Position numbers and translations under genes: made by a program. This document shows, one piece after another, positions 52,487 to 60,560 of a stretch of DNA of 64,000 nucleotides (position 1 is the first letter of the stretch; every line of letters begins with the position of its first letter). Where the stretch lies: positions 248,001-312,000 of the forward strand of contig JAXMBZ010000004.1 of assembly GCA_046349615.1 (NCBI GenBank). The letters are read 5' to 3'. The notes under the pieces are model-generated. The model was not told where the DNA came from and did not search any database. It saw nothing but the letters and a program-made list of their open reading frames with translations. This DNA is from JADJNY01 sp046349615 (GTDB lineage: Bacteria > Planctomycetota > UBA1135 > GCA-002686595).

Positions 52487-53505
52487 AGGACCCCCTGCGC
52501 CGGTTCGAGCGCCAGATGCGCTTCGCGCCGCTCGGCCGCGTAGGTCAAGAGCGGCTCGCCGAACGGAGCGTGCTCGTCGTCGGCGTCGGCGCGCTCGGCG
52601 GCGCGCTCGCGCAGTCGCTCGTGCGCAGCGGCATCGGGCGCCTCGTGCTCGTCGACCGCGACGTCGTCGAGCTCTCGAACCTGCCGCGCCAGGTCCTCTT
52701 CGACGAGCGCCACGCGCACGACCGCGCGCCGAAGGTCGAGGCCGCGCGGGAAACGCTCGCGCGCATCGGCGGGCCGACGAGGATCGAGGTCCACGCGGAC
52801 CACCTCGACGCGGACAACCTCGCCGAGCTCGCGCGGGGCGCCGACCTCCTGCTCGACGGCACGGACAACCTCTCGACGCGCTACCTCTTGAACGACTTCG
52901 CGGTCGAGCGCGGGCTCCCGTGGATCTACGGCGGCGTCGTGTCCGCGCACGGGCTCGTGCTCGCGGTCGTGCCGGGCCGCGGGCCGTGCCTGCGCTGCCT
53001 GTTCCCCGAGATGGCGCCGCCGGGAACGCTCGCGACGTGCGACACGGCCGGCGTGCTCCAGCCCGCGGTCGCGGCGGTCGCGGCGCTGCAGGCCGGGCTC
53101 GCGCTGCGCCTGCTCGCCGCCCCGGAGGGCCTCGTCGCGCGCCTGCTCGAGGTCGACGTGTGGAACGGCGAGACGCGCGCGCTCGAGGTCGAGCGCGACC
53201 CCGCGTGTCCGTGCTGCGGCGCGCGCGAGTTCCCGTTCCTCCACGAGCCGACGACGCAGCGCGCCGTCGCGCTCTGCGGGCGCAACACGGTCCAGGTGCG
53301 CGGTCTGCGCGCGAAGCCCGACCTCGCGGCCCTCGAGCGCGCGCTCGCGCCCGTCGCGCGCGCGCTGCGGCGCGAGGGCGCGCTCCTGCGCTTCGAGGTC
53401 GAAGAGCACAAGGTCACGCTCTTCGCCGACGGCCGCGCGCTGATCGAGGGCACGGACGACCTCGGCCGCGCACTCGCGCTGTACGACCGCTACGTGGGCA
53501 CGTGA
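52483..53505 (+). CDS. ThiF/MoeB-family E1-like adenylyltransferase
   Basis: The 340-residue protein starts at GTG 52483. It has the family opening RFERQMRFAPLGRVGQERLA, the ATP loop GVGALGG (34-40), VLVDRDVVELSNLPRQ and GTDNLSTRYLLND. Cys186 lies in ATCDTAGVLQPA, and the two zinc-binding pairs are CLRC (169-172) and CPCC (near 240). A C-terminal rhodanese-like or ubiquitin-binding extension of about 90 residues lacks the rhodanese Cys loop. Such enzymes adenylate the C-terminal glycine of a sulfur carrier (MoaD or ThiS). No carrier gene is in the window. The MocA-like partner downstream points to molybdenum cofactor chemistry. Confidence 0.87.
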   Translation: MKDPLRRFERQMRFAPLGRVGQERLAERSVLVVGVGALGGALAQSLVRSGIGRLVLVDRDVVELSNLPRQVLFDERHAHDRAPKVEAARETLARIGGPTRIEVHADHLDADNLAELARGADLLLDGTDNLSTRYLLNDFAVERGLPWIYGGVVSAHGLVLAVVPGRGPCLRCLFPEMAPPGTLATCDTAGVLQPAVAAVAALQAGLALRLLAAPEGLVARLLEVDVWNGETRALEVERDPACPCCGAREFPFLHEPTTQRAVALCGRNTVQVRGLRAKPDLAALERALAPVARALRREGALLRFEVEEHKVTLFADGRALIEGTDDLGRALALYDRYVGT

Positions 53506-54158
53506 AGAACGCGAAGGCCCCGAAGTCCGCGCCCGGCGCGCTCGTGATCCTCGCCGCGGGCGCGAGCGAGCGCCTCGGCGCGTGCAAGGCGCTCGTCGAG
53601 CTCGGCCGCGCGCTCGACGGCAGCGTCGCGACGCCGCTCGCGCTCCTCACCGCGCGCGGCCGGGCCGCGTGGGACGGCGCGCGGCCGCTCGTCGTCGCCG
53701 GCAAGCACCACGCGGCGATCGCCGCGGCGCTCCCCGCGGACGTCGAGTGCGTCGAGAACCTCGCGTGGGCGCGCGGCCGCACCGGCGGGATCGCGCTCGC
53801 GGCGGCGCGGCGCGCCGGGTGCGACCTCTGCCTCGCGCCGGTCGACGTGCCGCTCGTCTCCGCGGAGGTCTTCCGCGCGCTGCGCGCCGTGTGGATCGCG
53901 GAGGGAGCGCCCGCGCGCGGCTTCCTCGCGCCCGCGTGCTCGACGGGCCCGCGTCCCGGCCGCCGATTCGGCCATCCGATCGTCGTCGGGCGCGAACTCG
54001 CGCTGGAGCTCGCGCGCTTCGAGCCGGATCAGCCCCTCTCGGAACTCCGTGCGCTCGCGCGCCCCCTGCTCGCGGTCGACGTGGAAGATCCTTCCGTGCT
54101 CGACGACCTCGACGACGCGTCGGATCTGGAACGGTTGCGCGCGAAGTTCGCACCCTGA
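53502..54158 (+). CDS. MobA/MocA-like nucleotidyltransferase
   Basis: The 218-residue protein has the nucleotidyltransferase signature LAAGASERLGACKAL (18-30) and the acceptor region ENLAWARGRTGGI (86-98). Asp115 lies in CLAPVDVPLVS. Spacing matches MocA, which joins cytidylate to molybdopterin, better than MobA, which uses GTP and is usually shorter. The GTG start at 53502 overlaps the ThiF-like stop by four bases. The next gene follows after 43 bases. The cofactor reading is supported by two genes only and stays an inference. Confidence 0.8.
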   Translation: MKNAKAPKSAPGALVILAAGASERLGACKALVELGRALDGSVATPLALLTARGRAAWDGARPLVVAGKHHAAIAAALPADVECVENLAWARGRTGGIALAAARRAGCDLCLAPVDVPLVSAEVFRALRAVWIAEGAPARGFLAPACSTGPRPGRRFGHPIVVGRELALELARFEPDQPLSELRALARPLLAVDVEDPSVLDDLDDASDLERLRAKFAP

Positions 54159-54201
54159 ACTCCATTCATCCGTCCCGCGGGGTCGATATCGCGGGCACGA
54201 G

Positions 54202-57200
54202 ATGAGCTTCCAAGGCGACGTCGGCGGTATTGGCCTCGCGGACTTGCTCCAGAGTCTGGCGCGCGGCCGGGACGGGGTCCTCACGCTGAGCGCGAAGGGC
54301 AACCTGCGCGCAACCCTGGGTATCCAGGAGGGGCAGCTGCACCTCCTGCCGGACCCGGACGAGGACCCCGAGATCTGGCGCAACCGAGTGCGACAAGCGT
54401 GGGTCAAGGACCCCGACTTCCGCATCGACGCGCTGCGCATGACGGACATCGCGCGCGCGCAGCGCATCGAGACGCTCTACTCGATGCTCGACGCGGACCA
54501 GGTCCACTTCCGCTTCCTCCCCGGCCCGGTGCCGAGGAAGCCGGCGGAGCCCGCGACCGTCTCCGCTTCCGAGCCCGGCACCGAGCGCGCGGGTCCGCGC
54601 CGCGACGCCGTGTTCTGCACGCCGCTCTCCGTCGAAGGCCTGCTGCTCGAGTACGCGCGCCTCAAGGACGAGTTCGCCAGCGCGAACATCCGCTTCAAGC
54701 TGCCCGATCACGCGGTCGTCATCCCCGAAGGCGGCGAGCCCGAAGGCGGCGACCAACGCCGCATGTTCGAGGAGCTCGACGGCAAGTCGACGCTCCTCGA
54801 AGTGAGCGATCGACTCGCGTGGCCGCTGCGGCAACTGCGCAACCTCGCATCGGTCGCGCTCCTGCAGGGTTCCGTCCGAGCCCCGCGCACGGACGAGCTG
54901 TTCGACCTCGCGTTGCGCGAGGGCGCCGACGGCAACTCCGCGCGCTCCGCGGCGCGACTTCGCGGGTGGATCGAGCTCTCGCTGCCCGGTCCGCTCGACC
55001 CGAACGACCTCGCTGCGCTGACCACCGAGTGGCAGGCGAACCGGCTCCAGCCGGTGCTGCGCGAGCTGCCCAAGGCGGAAGCGCGGACGCTGCTCCGGCG
55101 CCTCGACGTGACGCAGGGACTCCCGCTCGCCTCGACCGAGTACTGGACCGAGTTCCTGCGCAACCACCAAGGCGACCGCCTCGCCGCGGTCAACCTGCTC
55201 TTCGCGCAGATCCGCGGCTCGCAGGACCCGCACGTCCCCGCGCTCAAGGACATCCTCGCCGTCGCGCGCGTCTTCCAGCAGGAGGGTTCCGCGCTCCGCG
55301 CCGCCGCGCTGTGGCGCGTCGCCGCGGGCCGCAATCCGGAGAGCATCGAGCAGCGGCTCGAGATCGGCCTCGGCCTCCTCGCCGCGCGCCTGACGGACGA
55401 GGGCGTGCCGTGGGTCGTCGACGCCGCGGGCACGCTGATCGAGCAGGGCAAGCCCGAGCTCGCGGTCGATCCGCTGCGCAAGGTGCTCGAGCTCGACGCG
55501 ACGCAGCGCGAAGCGCGCCGGCTCCTCTCGCGCGCACGCACGCAGGTCGTCCAGCGGACGATCACGAAGAAGAACACGCTGGTCACGCTCGCCGTGATCG
55601 TCGCGCTCTCGATCGGCGCGGTCGTGACGTTCCAGTCGAGCCGCGAGACCGAGCGTCGAATCGCGGAGATCACGGCGCACATGTCGGAGCCGCACGTGGC
55701 GCTCCGCATGCTCGACGAGGCGTTCCCCGGCGACGACGTCTCCTCGCGCGTCCGCGACCTGCGCACGACGCTGCAGGAGCGCTGCAAGGAAGAGGACAAC
55801 GCCGCGCGCACGGCGTGGACCGATCGTTACCGCGAGGCGCAGCTCGAGTGCACCATCGGCGAGGAACGCCTCGGACTCGCGCGCGCGCTCGAGCTCCCCC
55901 CGCCGCCGAAGCTCGCCGCGGGCGAGGAGCCGCTGCCGCTCGTGTCCGACCTCTACAACGGCCTGTCCGCGCGCCTCGACAACGCGCTCAAGGGACTCGG
56001 CCCGGAGGTCCTCGACGACGCGGTGCAGCTCCAGGCCGAGGAGAAGCTGCTCGCACAGGTCGCGGAGCTCCGCTCCGTCCTCGACGCGAAGAACGCGATC
56101 ACGGTCGAGTCGCGGGAGTTCTCGACGCGCCTCGGCACGATCGAGAAGAAGGTCCGCGAGCGCGACTCCACGCGCGTCGCGGCGCGCACGGAGAAGCAGC
56201 GCAAGGAGAACCTCCAGCGCCAGGACATGCTCCTCGCGACGGCGCGCGCGCACGCGCAAGCCGGCGACTACGCGCGCTCGCTCGAGGCCTATCAGAAGCT
56301 CCTCGCGAGCGACGAGACCGGCAAGCTCGCCGGGCTCCTCAAGAAGGAGATGGACTCCGTCGGGGAGAAGGGCGGCGCCGTCGCGAACGCGCGCGCGCTC
56401 GCGCTCGCGGGCAAGCACACCGAGGCGCTGAAGCTCCTCGAATCGAGCGTCGACGACCCGCGCGCGTGGCCGCTTCCCTGGCGCCTCGAGACCTTCCCAG
56501 CCGGAGCGACCGCGCGCGGCAAGGACGGCGTCCACCAGACGACGCCGCACGCGTACGAGACGGCCGTCGGGGAACGCTTCGACGTCGTCGTCGAGCTCCC
56601 GGGCTTCGAGCCCGAGACGCTCCACATCGACGGCCCGAAGGATCAGTTCGTGTGGCTCTCACGCCGCCCCGCGCGCGCCTGGCGCGCCGACGGCCGCGTC
56701 GAAGCCCTGCCCGCCGCCTTCGGCGACCGCGTGCTCGTCTGCGACCGCGCCGGCGGCGTCGCCCTGCTCGGCGCGGACGGAACGCCGGTCTGGACGAAGA
56801 CGCTCGGATCGCTCGGCGGCGTCGCGCGCACTCCGCTCGCGCTCCCGGGCTCGAGCGAGCGCGTGCTCCTCGTGACCGAGGACGGCGACGCCTGGATCGT
56901 CGCGCTCGCCGACGGCGCGCTCGAAGGGCCGGAGACGCTGCCTGCGCCGCCGCTCGAGGGCCCGATCGCGAGCGACGGAGCGCTGATCGCCCGCCTCCGC
57001 GACGGCTCGCTCGCCGTGTGGCAGGACGGCCCGCGCGCCGCGACCACGCCCGCCCGCGACCTCGGCCCCGACCACGAAGCGGTCGAGCGCGCGCTGACGC
57101 TCGCCGGATCGTTCGGGGTGCGCGCGGGGAGCGTCCTCCGCCGTCGAACCGATTCGGGCACCCGCCTCTCCTCGCCGGACGGCCGCTACACGCTCGTCGT

Positions 57201-57357
57201 CGACGGCGCGAACTACCTCCTCCAGGAGACGGGCAAGTCGACGCCGCTGTACGCCGTGCAGCGGCGCGGCGAGTGGACGTACTTCGCGTGGGACGAAGCC
57301 CCGCGCCTCCGCGTGTGGATCGCCGACGAGGCGGGCCTGCGCGCCTTCGAGCCGTGA
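54202..57357 (+). CDS. Large DUF4388 protein with membrane helix and propeller-like C-terminus
   Basis: The 1051-residue protein begins MSFQGDVGGIGLADLLQSLA, the DUF4388 (PATAN-type) domain of signalling proteins. Further N-terminal parts include LDGKSTLLEVSDRLAWPLRQ, a DprA-winged-helix-like element also seen in DUF4388 proteins. A helical region with TPR-like repeats spans about 230-455. One membrane helix follows (about 459-477, LVTLAVIVALSIGAVVTF), then a long coiled-coil segment (to about 730). The last 250 residues are beta-rich with short repeats (RVLLVTEDGDAWIVALADGA), resembling a WD40/PQQ-like propeller. No catalytic residues are seen. It looks like a membrane-spanning scaffold that reads one side and organises the other; function unknown. 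Confidence 0.8.
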   Translation: MSFQGDVGGIGLADLLQSLARGRDGVLTLSAKGNLRATLGIQEGQLHLLPDPDEDPEIWRNRVRQAWVKDPDFRIDALRMTDIARAQRIETLYSMLDADQVHFRFLPGPVPRKPAEPATVSASEPGTERAGPRRDAVFCTPLSVEGLLLEYARLKDEFASANIRFKLPDHAVVIPEGGEPEGGDQRRMFEELDGKSTLLEVSDRLAWPLRQLRNLASVALLQGSVRAPRTDELFDLALREGADGNSARSAARLRGWIELSLPGPLDPNDLAALTTEWQANRLQPVLRELPKAEARTLLRRLDVTQGLPLASTEYWTEFLRNHQGDRLAAVNLLFAQIRGSQDPHVPALKDILAVARVFQQEGSALRAAALWRVAAGRNPESIEQRLEIGLGLLAARLTDEGVPWVVDAAGTLIEQGKPELAVDPLRKVLELDATQREARRLLSRARTQVVQRTITKKNTLVTLAVIVALSIGAVVTFQSSRETERRIAEITAHMSEPHVALRMLDEAFPGDDVSSRVRDLRTTLQERCKEEDNAARTAWTDRYREAQLECTIGEERLGLARALELPPPPKLAAGEEPLPLVSDLYNGLSARLDNALKGLGPEVLDDAVQLQAEEKLLAQVAELRSVLDAKNAITVESREFSTRLGTIEKKVRERDSTRVAARTEKQRKENLQRQDMLLATARAHAQAGDYARSLEAYQKLLASDETGKLAGLLKKEMDSVGEKGGAVANARALALAGKHTEALKLLESSVDDPRAWPLPWRLETFPAGATARGKDGVHQTTPHAYETAVGERFDVVVELPGFEPETLHIDGPKDQFVWLSRRPARAWRADGRVEALPAAFGDRVLVCDRAGGVALLGADGTPVWTKTLGSLGGVARTPLALPGSSERVLLVTEDGDAWIVALADGALEGPETLPAPPLEGPIASDGALIARLRDGSLAVWQDGPRAATTPARDLGPDHEAVERALTLAGSFGVRAGSVLRRRTDSGTRLSSPDGRYTLVVDGANYLLQETGKSTPLYAVQRRGEWTYFAWDEAPRLRVWIADEAGLRAFEP

Positions 57358-57379
57358 TCCGGCGCGTGGCGCCCGAGAC

Positions 57380-57402
57380 CGCGCGGAGCTAGGCTCCGCG
57401 CG
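57380..57402 (+). promoter_or_regulatory. Perfect stem-loop enclosing TAGGCT and abutting a start codon
   Basis: A ten-base stem, CGCGCGGAGC (57380-57389) with GCTCCGCGCG (57393-57402), closes on a loop of three bases, TAG. It ends at the base before the ATG at 57403. The TAGGCT hexamer (57390-57395) spans loop and right arm. It could be a terminator for the gene ending at 57357, an operator over the -10, or a translation block. The sequence alone does not decide. Confidence 0.5.
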
Positions 57403-58275
57403 ATGCTCCGTCCGCGACCGCACTCGCGCTCCCGCTTCCTCGTGTTCCGACGCGCCGGCGCGTCCGTGATCCTCGCCGGGCTCGCGTTCGCGGCGTGCGC
57501 GACGCCGCAGCGCGTCGACGCGCCGTCGGCCGCGTCGGGGACGACGAGCGGCCCCGCGGAGAAGCCCCCGGCGCGCGCCGACGTCCGCCCCGCCGCGGAG
57601 GCCCGCCTGGACGCCGCACCCGCTCCGAGCGCGCCGGCTCCCCCGCGCCTCGTGCTCCCCGACGACTTCGAGACGCTGCCGCCCGCGCGCTTCGAGCGCG
57701 CACTCGAGGCCGCCGCTCCGCTCGACGCGCGCCGCTCCATCGCGCCCGCGGAGCTCGCGCGGCTCGAGCGCACGCTCTCCGCCGGCGGAGACCGTTCGCT
57801 CCGCGCCGCGCTGCTGCTCGCGCGGGCGCGCGATGCGCGCGGGCTCGGACTGCTGCTCGCACGACTCGAGGTGCGCGACCCGAGCTCCGACGACGCCCCG
57901 GCGCTCGTCGCCGCGCGCGCGCTCGCGAGCGAGGACGGCCCCGCCGACGCGCCCGCCCGCCTGCTCGCGCTCGCGCGCGGGAAGAACACGCATCCGCGGT
58001 TCTCCGTGCGCGCGGAGTGCGCCGCGAGCGCGGCCCTCCGCGGCCGCGACGACGCGCTCCCGATCCTCCTCGACGTGCTGCGCGCCGGCGCCGTCTCCGC
58101 GCTCCCCTCGCCGCGGCCGAGCGAGGCCGAGCTCGAGGCCGCGCAGAGCCGCGCGGCGCGCGTCCTGGAAGAACGGCTCGGCGTGCGCGTCGAGTACACG
58201 CCCGAATCCGGCGCTCCCGTGCGCGCGGCCGAGATCGCGCGCCTCGAGGCGCTGCTTTCGACGCGCGCGCGCTGA
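57403..58275 (+). CDS. Lipoprotein with HEAT-like helical repeats
   Basis: The 290-residue protein has an export signal ending in the lipobox FAAC (Cys32). A proline/alanine linker follows to about residue 75, then a helical domain of short repeats such as RSLRAALLLARARDARGLGL and RAECAASAALRGRDDALPIL, which look like degenerate HEAT repeats. No enzyme motif is seen. It should be anchored in a membrane, on the outside. The start codon directly follows a stem-loop and a TAGGCT hexamer seven bases upstream, implying a leaderless message. Function unknown; a protein-interaction role is likely. Confidence 0.72.
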   Translation: MLRPRPHSRSRFLVFRRAGASVILAGLAFAACATPQRVDAPSAASGTTSGPAEKPPARADVRPAAEARLDAAPAPSAPAPPRLVLPDDFETLPPARFERALEAAAPLDARRSIAPAELARLERTLSAGGDRSLRAALLLARARDARGLGLLLARLEVRDPSSDDAPALVAARALASEDGPADAPARLLALARGKNTHPRFSVRAECAASAALRGRDDALPILLDVLRAGAVSALPSPRPSEAELEAAQSRAARVLEERLGVRVEYTPESGAPVRAAEIARLEALLSTRAR

Positions 58276-58379
58276 GCAGCGGCCTTCGACGGCGAACTCG
58301 GATCCGGGAAGAACCTTCCAGCGGCGTCCCGTCGGACTCCGATCAACTCCACGCGCGCCGCGTCGTAGGCGTCGACTCC

Positions 58380-60452
58380 ATGCCGTCGCGAACGAAGTTC
58401 CTCCTCGCCGCCGCCCTGCTGCTCGCGGGGCTCGTCGCGGCGGCCCTCGCGCTGCTCGCCGAGCGGCCCGAGCCCGCGCCGCCGGCGCCGCCGCCGCGGG
58501 TGGAGCGCAGCGTCGACCCGACGCCCGCGGGTCCGCACGCCGCGCCGAGCGCGCCGCACGACGTCGCGAGCGCGACGGCGGCGCCCGTGCTCGACGGTCC
58601 CGGCCTCGTGGGTCGAGTCCGGACGCCCCGGGGACTGCCCGTGCCGGGTGCCGCGCTCGTCGCGAGCGTCGTGCGCGGCGACGAACGGCGCGAGCTCGGC
58701 CGCGCGGCCGCCGATTCCGAGGGCCGCTTCGCGCTCGCGGCGGAGCTCGCCGAGTCCGCGCCCGCGTCGAGTTCGACCGCGCGCCTCGAACTCGACGTGC
58801 GCGCGAGCGGCTTCCAATCGAAGCGCGAATCGCTCGTGCTCGCCGACCTGCTCGCGCGCGCGGAGCACGGGCGCGCGACGATCGAGATCGTCGTCGAGCC
58901 CGGACAGGACCTCTCGGGCCGCGTCGTCGACCGCACGGGAGCGCCGCGCGCCGGCGCCGAGGTCGCGCTCTGGGTCCCGAGCCTGCGCGCGAGCGCCGAG
59001 GTCGAGCGCGTCGCGGCGAGCACGCGCACCGGCCCCGACGGCCGCTTCGAGCTCGGCTACACGTCGGAGGGCGCGTACGTGCTGCGCGCGAAGCTCGAAA
59101 ACGTCGGCGCGTTCGAGCGCGCGCCGCTCGAGCTCCTCGCAACCGGAAACCGCGAGCTCGGCGACCTCGTCCTGCGCGGGGACGGGACGATCGACGGCGT
59201 CGCGACGCACCCGGACGGCGCGCCGGCCCGGGACGTCGAGCTCTGGGCCGTCCCCGCGTCGCTCGCGAGCGAGCGCGACGCGCCGCGCCGCGCCGTCGCG
59301 ACGCTCGGCGGCCGCGAGCACGCCGACGGGCTCCTGTTCACCCGCGCGTTCACCGACGAAACCGGGCGCTTCCACGCCGCGGGGCTCGTGCCGGGGAGCT
59401 ACGCGATCGTCGCCGCGGCGCCGCGCACGCGGATCGAACCCGCGGCGATGGTCGTGTCGACCCCCGCGAACGACGTCCGCCTCCTCGTGCCCGGCGCGCG
59501 CGTCGGCGTGCGGATCGTCGACGAGCAGGGCCGTCCGCTCGCGAAGGCGCGCGTCGCGTGCTCGCGCCTCACCGAGTCCGGCGACGGCGGGCCCGCGCCC
59601 GTCTCGACGGAATGGAAGAGCCCGCGGGCCGCGAGCGGGCTCGCCGTGTTCGACGTCGAGCCCGAGACGAGCTACGCGCTGCGCGCCGAGTCCGGTGCGC
59701 GCGTCGCGGAGGACCTCGTGCACCTCGCGCCCGGCGAGTTCTCCGTCGAGCGCACGCTCGTGCTCCTGGAGCGCGCGAACGGCCGGCTGCGCCTCGTCCT
59801 CGAGGCCTCCGGCGGCGGCGACGCGCCGCGCGTGCGCGCGAGTCTCGCGTCCGCGCTGACCGGCGAGCCGCTCGACGAGTGCTCGGATCGCGAGGTGCCC
59901 GCGAACGGCGTCCTCGACGCGCTCCCGCCCGGCCGCTACCGACTGCGACTCGACCCGATCGACGACGCGCGCGACCCGCGGGCGTTCCTGCCGCTGCACG
60001 CGCCGGAGGTGATCGAGATCGAGAGCGGCCGCACGCTCGACCGCACGTACGCGCTCGTGCCCGGAGCCCGCGTCGAGGTCGAGCTCGCGCTCGACGGCCC
60101 GCCGCCGGCGGACTTCGAGTTCCATCCGTCGCCGGAGGCGCATCCCGACGACCGAGAAGCGGCGCGGCGCATCCACGAGAACGCCCACGGCGCCTTGGTC
60201 GTGCTCGCGCCGCGGCCCGAAGGCCGGGGCGAAGCGCGCGCGCTCGTCTTCGAGGCCCCGACCGAGTCCGCGGCGACGAGCGGAGCGAGCAGCACGCTCC
60301 TCCCCGGCCGCGGCGCGCGCGCCGCCGGCGTCTTCGCGCCCGGCGAGTACTCGCTGCGGGCGAGCGCGCCCGGCTTCGCGCCGGCGGAGACGGAGCTCGT
60401 CCTGCGCCCGGGCGCGGTCGCGCACGTGAAGCTCGCGCTCCGCGCGCAGTGA
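58380..60452 (+). CDS. Single-span protein with several carboxypeptidase-regulatory-like domains
   Basis: The 690-residue protein has an N-terminal membrane helix (about 7-27, FLLAAALLLAGLVAAALALL) and a proline-rich linker. From residue 75 it carries a series of beta-sandwich domains of the carboxypeptidase-regulatory-like type (CarboxypepD_reg). Each has the GxVxDxxGxPxxGAxV pattern: GLVGRVRTPRGLPVPGAALV, LSGRVVDRTGAPRAGAEVAL and VGVRIVDEQGRPLAKARVAC. Matching DxxGRFxxxxLxPGxY turns are DETGRFHAAGLVPGSY and GVFAPGEYSLRASAPG. No catalytic domain is present. It is convergent with the sigma-fusion gene at 60561, whose C-terminal half has the same architecture, so it may be a partner or a copy that lacks the sigma part. 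Confidence 0.8.
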   Translation: MPSRTKFLLAAALLLAGLVAAALALLAERPEPAPPAPPPRVERSVDPTPAGPHAAPSAPHDVASATAAPVLDGPGLVGRVRTPRGLPVPGAALVASVVRGDERRELGRAAADSEGRFALAAELAESAPASSSTARLELDVRASGFQSKRESLVLADLLARAEHGRATIEIVVEPGQDLSGRVVDRTGAPRAGAEVALWVPSLRASAEVERVAASTRTGPDGRFELGYTSEGAYVLRAKLENVGAFERAPLELLATGNRELGDLVLRGDGTIDGVATHPDGAPARDVELWAVPASLASERDAPRRAVATLGGREHADGLLFTRAFTDETGRFHAAGLVPGSYAIVAAAPRTRIEPAAMVVSTPANDVRLLVPGARVGVRIVDEQGRPLAKARVACSRLTESGDGGPAPVSTEWKSPRAASGLAVFDVEPETSYALRAESGARVAEDLVHLAPGEFSVERTLVLLERANGRLRLVLEASGGGDAPRVRASLASALTGEPLDECSDREVPANGVLDALPPGRYRLRLDPIDDARDPRAFLPLHAPEVIEIESGRTLDRTYALVPGARVEVELALDGPPPADFEFHPSPEAHPDDREAARRIHENAHGALVVLAPRPEGRGEARALVFEAPTESAATSGASSTLLPGRGARAAGVFAPGEYSLRASAPGFAPAETELVLRPGAVAHVKLALRAQ

Positions 60453-60560
60453 GTCCGAGGGTTCCGCGGAGCGCGCCCTCGTCGCGGCGCCCGCCCGCGG
60501 AGTGCGCCCGCGGAACGCGCCTGCGGACTGACGCGCGGAGGTCGCGCGCCGCCGCGCGCG

